From NCBI GenBank assembly GCA_010031985.1, contig RGYP01000002.1, forward strand, positions 1-28,425: 28,425 nt of DNA, in the 5' to 3' direction. Shown here in pieces: positions 1 to 6,766 of this stretch (positions are counted from its first letter, which is position 1; every line of letters begins with the position of its first letter). The stretch comes from Gammaproteobacteria bacterium. Its GTDB lineage: Bacteria; Pseudomonadota; Gammaproteobacteria; Steroidobacterales; Steroidobacteraceae. The notes below the pieces were generated by a model that was not told the DNA's origin, ran no database searches, and saw only the letters and a list, made by a program, of their open reading frames with translations. The translations under genes were made by a program, and so were the position numbers.

Positions 1-203
1 TGATGTTTACGGTAGGGTCGGGTGATCCAGAAACCTGAGGAGTTGAGACTCATCCCTTGTCCAACCATTTCCTCGTGAGTGAGGCAGCGTTGGACGGCGG
101 GCAATGACCATATCCGATGGCGGTCAAACGCATAAACGCTATTGAAGTACTCTTCGCAGCCGCGACAGAGGCAGCGGGAGCCGGTCAGACGCAGCCTACT
201 CAT
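1..203 (-). CDS. Cys-rich small protein, C-terminus cut by window edge
   Basis: Reading leftward from an ATG at 203–201 the frame stays open for 67 codons to the window edge. The start is MSRLRLTGSRCLCRGCEEYF. A CxCxxC cluster near residues 11–16 is followed by FNSVYAFDRHR, a CLTHEEM segment and FWITRP. I have seen this kind of short protein, with a Cys cluster plus a conserved His/Arg and a terminal FWIT motif, in integrated elements; the Cys cluster suggests a small zinc-ribbon-like fold, but no function is known to me. The ATG overlaps the last codons of the upstream excisionase-like gene (stop 198–196), so the two are probably co-translated. Codon use is natural throughout, which supports a real gene. 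The C-terminus lies outside the window. Confidence 0.6.
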   Translation of the reverse strand, partial: MSRLRLTGSRCLCRGCEEYFNSVYAFDRHRIWSLPAVQRCLTHEEMVGQGMSLNSSGFWITRPYRKH

Positions 204-471
204 GATTTTGCCGTAAACGCTTACGGCCATCAGAGGTGTTAATGATCGGCGGCCCAAGACGGCCCCTCGCCCACTCCAAGGTCGAATGCCACGTGTACAA
301 AACCCGCATGCCAAAACGCCTGAACGGCGGCCCATTCCCGCGGGTTGCCAGCGTGGCGAGCGTCGAAGGAGAGATCGGGAAGCCCGCGAGGGTGAGCGCA
401 TCCGCCGCTTGTACTCGGGTGAGCAGCCGCTCGTCCTCGATGGAAATAGTTTTATTCATTTGCAGCCTCAT
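196..471 (-). CDS. Excisionase/AlpA-like winged-helix DNA-binding protein
   Basis: A 91-residue protein with the layout of element-encoded small DNA-binding proteins: LLTRVQAADAL begins a helix-turn-helix (residues about 16–50), followed by a basic wing segment with GPPFRRFGMRVLY and then TWHSTLEWARGRL. This 'x-x-FRRFG-x-R-V-x-Y' wing is typical of the AlpA/excisionase/MerR-like superfamily, whose members direct excision or regulate the integrase of islands. It lies downstream of the integrase and the unknown gene on the same strand, as expected for a recombination-control gene. The first ATG is used; a second Met at residue 5 (MNKTIS) is an equally plausible start. The family assignment comes from motif shape only. 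Confidence 0.6.
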   Translation of the reverse strand: MRLQMNKTISIEDERLLTRVQAADALTLAGFPISPSTLATLATRGNGPPFRRFGMRVLYTWHSTLEWARGRLGPPIINTSDGRKRLRQNHE

Positions 472-513
472 CTCTTTGCAATCCCGGTGGATTGCTTGGC
501 TGCTATTTTTAGA

Positions 514-1077
514 TCACAGAGATGATCGTCGCGAGGACACCAAATGCCTATTTAGATGACTTGACGTCGAAAGAATATTGCTAGTTATCCGTCCAACCGC
601 GATCGACTGGTCAAATGCACGAATCACTTCGCGATCTTTCTCGAAGTTTGCCGGGTCTTTTACTCGACCACGCCGAGCCGCAGAGGCTTTGGCGAACAAT
701 TTTTTTGCCTCTTTCTGACCTAGCCAAAAGGCGATGGCACGGTAAATAGAGGGTAGAAACTCCTCGCCAAACTCTCTCGCCTGTAAACGTGCTTCGTCTA
801 TTTTCTGATCTTTTGTAAGTCGAGGGACTTCTTGATCTTGGTTACCCGTCGTATACCGCCTAACCTCCTCTTGGACCTGCGCTGGTGTCTCTAAAAACTC
901 GTCACTCTCAACAACTTTTAAAAACATTAGAGGTATACCCAAGGAATCGCGGACGGGGTTGTATAAGCCCGGCATAACTAGTCTCAGAATACGGTAGGAA
1001 TTGTCATCAGGCGCAGCCGCGGCGTCTTCATCGATACCATTTTCGTTAGTGCCTAGTGACGGCTTTTTAATCGTCAT
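514..1077 (-). CDS. Unknown protein of the integrated element
   Basis: I do not recognise this 187-residue protein. The N-terminus is acidic and Ala/Asp-rich and probably disordered. The middle is charged and helical (QVQEEVRRYTTGNQ), followed by a helix-rich part with IYRAIAFWLGQKEAKKLF and a basic, Ser/Arg-rich tail. No signal peptide, transmembrane segment or metal motif is visible. Its ATG overlaps the integrase stop codon by four bases (ATGA, 1077–1074), which implies translational coupling to the integrase. The nucleotide composition is visibly less GC-rich than the chromosomal genes to the right, consistent with foreign origin. It may be cargo or a recombination accessory factor; the sequence does not decide. 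Confidence 0.6.
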   Translation of the reverse strand: MTIKKPSLGTNENGIDEDAAAAPDDNSYRILRLVMPGLYNPVRDSLGIPLMFLKVVESDEFLETPAQVQEEVRRYTTGNQDQEVPRLTKDQKIDEARLQAREFGEEFLPSIYRAIAFWLGQKEAKKLFAKASAARRGRVKDPANFEKDREVIRAFDQSIAVGRITSNILSTSSHLNRHLVSSRRSSL

Positions 1078-2345
1078 GTAGAAACTCCAACCCGCTCTCT
1101 GAAGTGGATAATCACTCCTTTACTCAAAGCGTCGATCCGTTCGGCAATCGCGTCTGTCGCTTGCATAAGAACGGCGTCAGCCGCATGTATGTACCGCGAT
1201 GTAATGCTTGCGCCTTTATGTCCGATAAGCACCGCGATCGTTGCCTCGGAGTAACCCAAGTCAGACGCAAGCGACGCATACGAATGTCGGATGGTATGTG
1301 GTGTGATTTCTACGGATACGGAATTGATCTTCATGATGCGGGCCCATATTTTAGGAAATCCAGTCATTCGGCCCTCACCCCGACTAGCGGGAAACACATA
1401 AGTAGACAGTTTCGGTAAGGACCGCAGAACAGCGCATGCGCGGGTGGATAGCGGGCGTATAGACCGACCTGTTTTCGTATCAGTTAGTCGCGCTGTCCGT
1501 CTGTCGAGATCGAGTTCGGACCATCGTAGCCCGAGTACCTCGCCAGACCGCCATCCCGTCAGCAAAAGGAATCGGATCGCGCCAATCGCGAATGGCCAGA
1601 TCGCTTGCGCGTGCGCGGCGCATAAGGCTTTGTCAATTTGCTGATACTCGGAATCTGCGAGCCGTCGATCCCGTCGACCATCTGCGAAGCGCATTACCCC
1701 GTGAACGGGATTATCGGAACGCATGCCCGCTCTAACCGCGTGCGAGAAAATCGCCCCCAGAAGACCGACCGTGCGAGTCGCCGTCCCTCTTCCCCCTTTT
1801 ACTATCGCAAGTCCACGCTTTCGACCAGTCTTTGTCCTCCCAGCCGTCTTCCCTGCTGCTACGGCATGCATAAACTTTTCAACGTCGGCTCTATTTACCG
1901 CTGAAACCTTCAGAGAGCCCAACAGGGGCTTGATATGGCGCTCTATCCGACCCCGGTCTGTCGCGAGCGTGGATGTTTTTTTAGCGATCTTACGGCGCGT
2001 TAACAATCGTCCAGACTCTGCCTCGACGAGGTATTGATCGCAAAGAGTTGAGACCGTAAGGCCGCGCCTTAATTCCGCGCGTGACGCCGACGGGTCGTCC
2101 CCAGTAACGACCTCTCCAAGAATCTTCACAGCCTCTTGTCTCGCTAGATCGGGCGTCCATGGGGCGCCATGCCGCCCGATCGTCAACCATCGCTGGCGAC
2201 CATCAGCGGTCCGATACTTTAGGAAATAGTAGATTCCGTCACTCTTCTGACGACGGACCCCGAAGCCCGGAATAGAGCCATCCCAGAGAATCTCACCGGG
2301 GTTGAGAGTGCGAACCTCTTTCAGGGCGATTTTACGACTGGTCAC
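1074..2345 (-). CDS. Tyrosine-recombinase integrase of a tRNA-targeted element
   Basis: This 423-residue phage-type integrase has the usual three parts: an N-terminal arm-binding domain (DUF4102-like, residues about 5–90, with GEILWDGSIPGFGVR), a core-binding helical domain (about 95–215) and a C-terminal catalytic domain. The catalytic set is visible: Arg266 in TGWRSGEV, the HTIR box (His350, Arg353), His376 in IGHKG and the nucleophile Tyr385 in SRYIHA. It cuts and rejoins DNA between the element and a chromosomal site. The start lies about 155 bases from the tRNA-Arg remnant at 2500–2549, the normal arrangement when an integrase targets a tRNA 3' end. It reads into the element and heads the minus-strand set that follows. 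It looks intact. Confidence 0.93.
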   Translation of the reverse strand: MTSRKIALKEVRTLNPGEILWDGSIPGFGVRRQKSDGIYYFLKYRTADGRQRWLTIGRHGAPWTPDLARQEAVKILGEVVTGDDPSASRAELRRGLTVSTLCDQYLVEAESGRLLTRRKIAKKTSTLATDRGRIERHIKPLLGSLKVSAVNRADVEKFMHAVAAGKTAGRTKTGRKRGLAIVKGGRGTATRTVGLLGAIFSHAVRAGMRSDNPVHGVMRFADGRRDRRLADSEYQQIDKALCAAHAQAIWPFAIGAIRFLLLTGWRSGEVLGLRWSELDLDRRTARLTDTKTGRSIRPLSTRACAVLRSLPKLSTYVFPASRGEGRMTGFPKIWARIMKINSVSVEITPHTIRHSYASLASDLGYSEATIAVLIGHKGASITSRYIHAADAVLMQATDAIAERIDALSKGVIIHFRERVGVST

Positions 2346-2365
2346 GTTGGCTACCTACTTTGGTC

Positions 2366-2399
2366 TAGCAACCAATTAGCAACCAACTAGTAGCAAATC
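2366..2399. repeat. Short direct repeats upstream of integrase
   Basis: TAGCAACCAA occurs at 2366–2375 and again at 2377–2386 (11-bp period), and a partial copy TAGCAAAT starts at 2391. Their position between the integrase start and the attachment site suits binding sites for the integrase arm domain or the excisionase. This function is inferred. Confidence 0.5.
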
Positions 2400-2410
2400 T
2401 AAACTGACCC

Positions 2411-2491
2411 TGTCAAAGCAAAAATATCAATTTATTCGAGAAAAATAGGGTATAACCACCTCTACACAAATATTGTCAAAGTCAAAATATC
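2411..2491. repeat. Pair of 18-bp near-identical arm-type-like repeats
   Basis: TGTCAAAGCAAAAATATC at 2411–2428 and TGTCAAAGTCAAAATATC at 2474–2491 match at 16 of 18 bases in the same orientation, 63 bp apart. The second copy abuts the tRNA-derived attachment core. AT-rich direct repeats flanking an att core are the usual look of integrase arm-type sites. The sequence shows the repeat; the role is inferred. Confidence 0.55.
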
Positions 2492-2499
2492 GGTGGGGT

Positions 2500-2549
2500 T
2501 TGCCCTCCGAAGGCAGGGGTCGTGAGTTCGAATCTCGCCGGGCGCGCCA
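2500..2549 (+). other. Attachment site: 3' half of tRNA-Arg(CCG)
   Basis: The segment carries the 3' half of a tRNA-Arg with anticodon CCG. It has the anticodon loop CTCCGAA (2505–2511), the anticodon-stem strand GGCAG, a variable region, a T arm GTGAG/CTCGC closing TTCGAAT, the acceptor 3' strand CGGGCGC, discriminator G and an encoded CCA (2547–2549). No D arm or 5' acceptor strand precedes it; homology to the tRNA stops at about 2500. A tRNA fragment beside an integrase is the classic scar of integration into a tRNA 3' end. The full tRNA should lie at the far end of the element, left of this window. The fragment itself cannot make a functional tRNA. Confidence 0.87.
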
Positions 2550-2595
2550 TTAAATCAAAGACTTATATTGTTCCCTAGAGTCTGCATCGATCAAG

Positions 2596-3102
2596 ATGTC
2601 GATGACCTCATTCGCTCTCGCCATTTATTTTTTGTTCGTATTGGCTGGCCTGTTGCGCCGCGGGCGACAGATCTCGGGTCCGTGGTGGTTCTTGCTGCGC
2701 AGCTTCCTGCCGAGCTGGCAGTTCTACCACGATGTAGGTCAGCAGCCCCGGCTTTTTTTCAGGTCTCAGGTTGCCGGAAATCCATGGTCCGACTGGCAAA
2801 TCTTCGTGCCACGAGCGAGATTTTCGCCGCTCAACTTATTCCACAATTCCGAAAACAACCTGGAGTTGCTCCATCAAACCTTGATCGATCAACTGAGTAC
2901 GGATATTTACGCCCTTCCCGACGGCAGTAAAGTCGAGGAACTCGTCTCGTACCAGCTGGCGAATCGCCTGGTGCGGCATTTGCTCGTGAGATGCGATGCG
3001 AACCCCGCGGCGTATCAGTTCGAAATTCGGCTGGTTGCACCGCTCTCCGGGGATGACCAGACCACCACGACGCTGATCTCGCCGGTGATGCCGTGGAAAT
3101 GA
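2596..3102 (+). CDS. Unknown membrane-anchored protein paired with HTTM-like gene
   Basis: This 168-residue protein starts with one hydrophobic segment (FALAIYFLFVLAGLL, residues about 5–20). A soluble part follows, rich in aromatic residues (PWWFLLRSFLPSWQFYHD and NPWSDWQIFVPRA) and then helical (NLELLHQTLIDQLSTDIYAL, ELVSYQLANRLVRHLLVR). I do not recognise a named family. Its last ten bases overlap the next gene, so the two are probably translated together. Small single-pass partners with a Trp-rich 'W..W..F.P' segment are often found beside HTTM proteins, and that analogy is the only clue to function. A second ATG at 2602 is an alternative start; neither has a strong ribosome binding site. 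Confidence 0.6.
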   Translation: MSMTSFALAIYFLFVLAGLLRRGRQISGPWWFLLRSFLPSWQFYHDVGQQPRLFFRSQVAGNPWSDWQIFVPRARFSPLNLFHNSENNLELLHQTLIDQLSTDIYALPDGSKVEELVSYQLANRLVRHLLVRCDANPAAYQFEIRLVAPLSGDDQTTTTLISPVMPWK

Positions 3103-3899
3103 TCACGCTCTCGGAGGCGGTTCGTCTCTTCGAGTGTATCGGCGCAATCAGTCTACTGATTCAGACCATCGAGTTCCTGAGTCTGTCAGCGCAAACCGGT
3201 CGGGAGGGCGTTTGGACATGGTCGGTGCAGCGCAAGGATCTGGCCCATGCAAATCCTGTAACGCAAAAGATTTTCGATGTTCTTTTCGAAGATGGCGTCC
3301 TGCGCGGCCATCTTTGGCTGAGACTGTTGTTGATTTCGAGTCTCTTTCTTGGCAGTTCATCAGGCACCTCGGTATTGATCTTCACGAGCACCGTCATCCT
3401 TCTCGTTCGTTGGCGCGGAGCATTCAATGGCGGTAGCGACTTCATGACGCTGGTATTCCTGACATCGCTGATGATCGGAAACCTCGCGGCGCCGTTCCTC
3501 GGTACCGAAACGGCCTGGACGGTGGCGCTGTGGTACGTCTGCGTCCAATCGCTCACGTCGTACCTGCTCTCTGGAGCTTCCAAATTGTTGGCTGGCCGTT
3601 GGCGCGATGGGCAAGCCTTGACCTATTTCCTTGACGGTGGAATTCACGGCCCACTGAGGGCAGGAAGCATTTATCGCAACCCGCGGGTGGCGATCGGCTG
3701 CAGCTGGGCGTTCATGGTATGGGAATGCACCGCGCCACTGGTGTTGATCAGTCAGCAGCTCGCCTCGATCTGGTGTGCGATCGCAGTCGCATTCCATCTA
3801 CTCGTGTTTCGGTTCTTTGGCTTGAACCGATTTTTCTGGGCGTGGGTGACGACCTTACCTGCGATCGTCTATTGTGCAGGCGGGCCGATGCCGATGTGA
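3093..3899 (+). CDS. HTTM-like multi-pass membrane protein
   Basis: This 268-residue integral membrane protein has about six hydrophobic segments (around residues 12–30, 72–105, 115–135, 142–160, 200–225 and 230–260). The HTTM/vitamin-K-carboxylase-like membrane domain is suggested by LSGASKLLAGRWRDGQALTY in the middle, the GSIYRNPRV loop, a membrane segment with WAFMVWECTAPLVLI, and FHLLVFRFFGLNRFFWAW near the end. HTTM stands for 'horizontally transferred transmembrane'; its bacterial members have no settled function, and some resemble gamma-glutamyl carboxylase. The gene starts inside the end of the preceding one. Assignment is by motif shape and topology; a soluble carboxylase-type domain is absent. 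Confidence 0.6.
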   Translation: MEMITLSEAVRLFECIGAISLLIQTIEFLSLSAQTGREGVWTWSVQRKDLAHANPVTQKIFDVLFEDGVLRGHLWLRLLLISSLFLGSSSGTSVLIFTSTVILLVRWRGAFNGGSDFMTLVFLTSLMIGNLAAPFLGTETAWTVALWYVCVQSLTSYLLSGASKLLAGRWRDGQALTYFLDGGIHGPLRAGSIYRNPRVAIGCSWAFMVWECTAPLVLISQQLASIWCAIAVAFHLLVFRFFGLNRFFWAWVTTLPAIVYCAGGPMPM

Positions 3900-3922
3900 C
3901 CGTGACGAAGGGAGATCAACGG

Positions 3923-4032
3923 ATGCGCTGGATGTTGCTGGTGCCGCATCGCCGCCGCAGCCGCTCCCTCGTGACGGCTCGTGCCCCAGCGGCTACGACG
4001 CGAGCAGCAACTACTGCTTCTCGACGCGCTGA
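3923..4032 (+). pseudogene. Probable frameshifted small secreted peptide gene
   Basis: An ATG at 3923 opens a signal-peptide-like start (MRWMLLV), but that frame then becomes Arg-rich nonsense. In the +1-shifted frame the sequence reads AGAASPPQPLPRDGS and then CPSGYDASSNYCFSTR, ending at the stop 4030–4032. The 'CPSGY-x-x-x-x-x-YC' motif is one I know from short secreted bacterial peptides, so the two pieces look like one gene broken by an indel near 3935–3950. The alternative is a short intact gene in the second frame from a GTG at 3874, which lacks a convincing signal peptide. No partner is evident. Confidence 0.35.
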
Positions 4033-4063
4033 CTGAGTTTTTTTGTCGGTCAACGGTCGCCGA

Positions 4064-5065
4064 TCATTTTTTGACCGGCGCCGGTTTTTGCGTACGCGCG
4101 TAATTTTCGAGACTGGAGAGGCTGGGGTCGACCCACTTCTCGGGAGCAACCTGATACTGCGGGAAACGCTCCAGCACCCGCTTCGCCACGGCGGGCGGCA
4201 CGGCATTCACGCTGGGCACGGTCGTAAACGAACCCGCATAGAGGATGTGGCCGGGAGCCGGACCCATCAACATCCACGGCAACCACGGAGTCACTCGATT
4301 CCACACACCGGTATGCGGCAGATGGGTCAGCTCGGGGTTTTCGAGGTCGTCACGACGAATCTGATAGCGAAACATCTCGGACACGCGGTTCATCGGACCC
4401 GAGGACTCGCGTTGCCACACCGCAGGATCGAGTGCGTTACGGTAGTAGAGGTGGATGTCGCTCTGCATGATGACGGTGTCGTCGTTGAGCAAAGCCCAGT
4501 CGCGCAAGAACGGTCGGCGCGGCGGCTTGACGGCATTGAGACCGCCGTAGCTCGGCGGGTCCGGGTAATACTCGGAGATCACATAGTTGAACGGATCGTT
4601 GGCCACGTCGACCACCCGAACTTCTTCGTTGGTGTACGGGTTGAGCCAGCTGTCCATCATTTCGCCGGTTTTGAGATCGCGATAAAAAATCAGTTCGCGA
4701 CACATGCGCTGATAAGAGTCGTTCGGCTGCTTGACCACCCGGATCGAAGAAAACACCTCGAAACCGAACAAAGGACGGACCGCTTCGCCGTCACGCACAC
4801 CGAGCACCATACCCGTCACGTAACCATTGACGTACTTGCCGGGTGCCGTGTCCCCCTCGATGCGCGCCGTCGTCTCACGGTTCCAGACCGGATCTTTGAA
4901 CAGCGCGCGCAGTGCATCGTTCGACATCCGTGGGCGCGATGAGGGCTTGGAGGTCGCCGCGTCTGCGCCAGGCGACATCGCCAGCGCCCCTGCTGCCACC
5001 GTTCCCGACGCAGCAATGAAATCGCGGCGACTGCGCACGCCTGTGGTTTTGATCTCTTCGGTCAT
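4064..5065 (-). CDS. Tat-exported DUF1838 family protein
   Basis: The protein has 333 residues from the ATG at 5065–5063. A frame extends further upstream, but only this start gives a proper export signal: SRRDFIAASGTVAAGALA is a twin-arginine signal, so the folded protein is exported to the periplasm. The mature part matches the DUF1838 family as I know it, with GKYVNGYVTGMVLGVRDGE, a FGFEVFSSIRV segment, NPYTNEEVRVVDVANDP and a C-terminal WLPWMLMGPAPGHILY. The biochemical role of DUF1838 is not established. Its ATG overlaps the eptA stop codon (ATGA), so it is translationally coupled to a lipid A-type transferase. It is the last gene of the four-gene minus-strand operon. Confidence 0.8.
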   Translation of the reverse strand: MTEEIKTTGVRSRRDFIAASGTVAAGALAMSPGADAATSKPSSRPRMSNDALRALFKDPVWNRETTARIEGDTAPGKYVNGYVTGMVLGVRDGEAVRPLFGFEVFSSIRVVKQPNDSYQRMCRELIFYRDLKTGEMMDSWLNPYTNEEVRVVDVANDPFNYVISEYYPDPPSYGGLNAVKPPRRPFLRDWALLNDDTVIMQSDIHLYYRNALDPAVWQRESSGPMNRVSEMFRYQIRRDDLENPELTHLPHTGVWNRVTPWLPWMLMGPAPGHILYAGSFTTVPSVNAVPPAVAKRVLERFPQYQVAPEKWVDPSLSSLENYARTQKPAPVKK

Positions 5066-6744
5066 GGTGACACGCCCTCTGCTTTGATTCGTGTATTTCG
5101 ACAGCTTGCGAACAGGTCGAGCGCGGATTTGCGAGCCGCGGTATCGACCTGCAGCAAACCTAGCACGGAGTGAAAGACGTTGTCGTGGGAGAGCGGTTGT
5201 CCACGTCCAGCCTGCAGGCAGCCACCGTCGAGACCCATACGATCGAGAAACCCTTCGGATGCCCAAAACACCATCGGCACGCGAGTCTGCAGGTCGGGGG
5301 CGATCGCGTAGGGCAATGCATGCAAGAAAATGCCCCCCTCGCCGAGCGATTCACCGTGATCAGAGACGTACAGCAACGCCGTGTCGGCGCGATCGGCAAG
5401 CGCCGCCAGCGAGCGTATCGTGCTCGCCAAAAGATGATCGGTGTAGAGCACCGTATTGTCGTAGGCGTTGACGATGTCGCTCACCGGACACTTGGAGAAA
5501 TCGGTCTCCCGACATACGGGCGTGAAGCGCTCGAAATCTCGTGGATAGCGCAAGTGATAGCCCGGACCATGACTGCCCAGCATGTGCAGTACGACGAAGC
5601 GTCGACCCGCGGGCGCCGCCAAGGTTTTTTCGAACGATCCGAACATGGCGCCGTCCATGCATGGAGAATCGCCGATGCAAAACTGCGGATGCTCCTCGCG
5701 AACTGCGCGAATCTCGGGCACCGCGCGGCAAACACCTTTGCAGTTCGTGTTGTTGCCGAACCAATCGACGTCGAAACCCGCCTTGGAGACGATGTCGATG
5801 AGATTGTCCCGGGCCCGCGCTTTTTCGGCGGAAAATCCTTCGCGGCCGAGATCGGAGAACATGCACGGCACCGAGATCGCCGTCGAGGTACCGCACGACG
5901 AGACATTGGTGAAATTGACGAGCTGCGGAATCTGGGCAAGTTCTGGGGTCGTCTGTCGAGCGTAGCCGTTGAGTCCGAAATTCGCGGCGCGCGCCGTTTC
6001 ACCGACCACCAACACCACGATCAGCGGACGCACGGCGTCCGGCTGCTGCCAAACGGCGCCGGGCTTGGCATCGCTACCGATGGCCTCGTACGGGAGCTCG
6101 GGCTTGGTGATCTCGCCCACGTAGCTGCCAAGCCCAGCCAAATAGTTGACCGGTACCAGAAGGTGTCGAAGCTCGCGGTTATTGCGCAAGGTCGAGGCGT
6201 GGTCCTGGTAAAAAAATGCAGCGATCGCGCCGATTCCAAGCACCGTCAGTCCCAAGGCTGCTCCACGATGGGCGAGTTCGCGTCGCCAACTGCTGACGAT
6301 GAGGCCGACACGCATCACCAGCAAAGCCGGCAACACGCCGAGTAACCCTACGTAAACCACAAGATTGAGGTTGAAGAGTTCGCCGGCTTCGACTCCGTCG
6401 GTTTCGAAGACGTTGCGGATCATGACCTTGTCGATACGCACACCGTAGGCATAGACGAAATAGGACGCGAGCCCCGCTAGCAACAGAGCGACCGCCAGCA
6501 ACGGGCGGGTCAGCGGTCGCAACAAAGTCAGTGGCAACAAAAAAACGTTGATCACCAAAAATGCCAGCAAACCGAACGAGACGAGATACATGACATCGCC
6601 CATCGAGGCCGCCGGGCGAATCTCGAGTACGCGAGCCCAGAACGGCAAATTGAGAGCGATCAAACACCAGAGCGCCGCCCACGCCGTCAGCGTCGTGGAA
6701 TGGAACTGCGGTCGCGGCAACTTGAACTTGGTGAACGATGACAC
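5062..6744 (-). CDS. eptA: Phosphoethanolamine–lipid A transferase EptA
   Basis: This is a 560-residue inner-membrane enzyme that moves phosphoethanolamine from phosphatidylethanolamine to lipid A phosphates, reducing surface charge; family members cause polymyxin tolerance. Five transmembrane helices occupy residues about 20–175. The periplasmic alkaline-phosphatase-like domain follows, with metal and catalytic residues in place by alignment to MCR-1: Glu249 in GETARA, Thr288 as the nucleophile in CGTSTAISVPCMF (flanked by the Cys284–Cys294 disulfide), His392 in GSHGP, Asp462/His463 in SDHGES and His475. Further Cys pairs match the family. It lies 22 bp after the outer-membrane-protein gene and overlaps the DUF1838 gene by four bases. 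I saw no clear PmrA box. It looks fully functional. Confidence 0.93.
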   Translation of the reverse strand: MSSFTKFKLPRPQFHSTTLTAWAALWCLIALNLPFWARVLEIRPAASMGDVMYLVSFGLLAFLVINVFLLPLTLLRPLTRPLLAVALLLAGLASYFVYAYGVRIDKVMIRNVFETDGVEAGELFNLNLVVYVGLLGVLPALLVMRVGLIVSSWRRELAHRGAALGLTVLGIGAIAAFFYQDHASTLRNNRELRHLLVPVNYLAGLGSYVGEITKPELPYEAIGSDAKPGAVWQQPDAVRPLIVVLVVGETARAANFGLNGYARQTTPELAQIPQLVNFTNVSSCGTSTAISVPCMFSDLGREGFSAEKARARDNLIDIVSKAGFDVDWFGNNTNCKGVCRAVPEIRAVREEHPQFCIGDSPCMDGAMFGSFEKTLAAPAGRRFVVLHMLGSHGPGYHLRYPRDFERFTPVCRETDFSKCPVSDIVNAYDNTVLYTDHLLASTIRSLAALADRADTALLYVSDHGESLGEGGIFLHALPYAIAPDLQTRVPMVFWASEGFLDRMGLDGGCLQAGRGQPLSHDNVFHSVLGLLQVDTAARKSALDLFASCRNTRIKAEGVSP

Positions 6745-6766
6745 GGCGGATGGTTTGGGTTGCTGA

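Noticed and set aside
236..559. Plus-strand frames of 107 and 79 codons opposite the excisionase-like gene
   Set aside because: They are antisense to a gene with recognisable wHTH motifs and have no start signal or family features.
4047..4077. CGGTCAA/TTGACCG inverted repeat near the end of the DUF1838 gene as a terminator
   Set aside because: The loop is long, the stem overlaps the stop codon, and no T tract follows on either strand in the right place.
4043..4942. 299-codon plus-strand frame opposite DUF1838
   Set aside because: The His/Arg-rich product is typical of an antisense shadow and has no ribosome binding site.
5170..6345. Long 391-codon plus-strand frame opposite eptA
   Set aside because: It mirrors EptA in the antisense strand; long shadow frames are common in GC-rich DNA and the product has no domain features.
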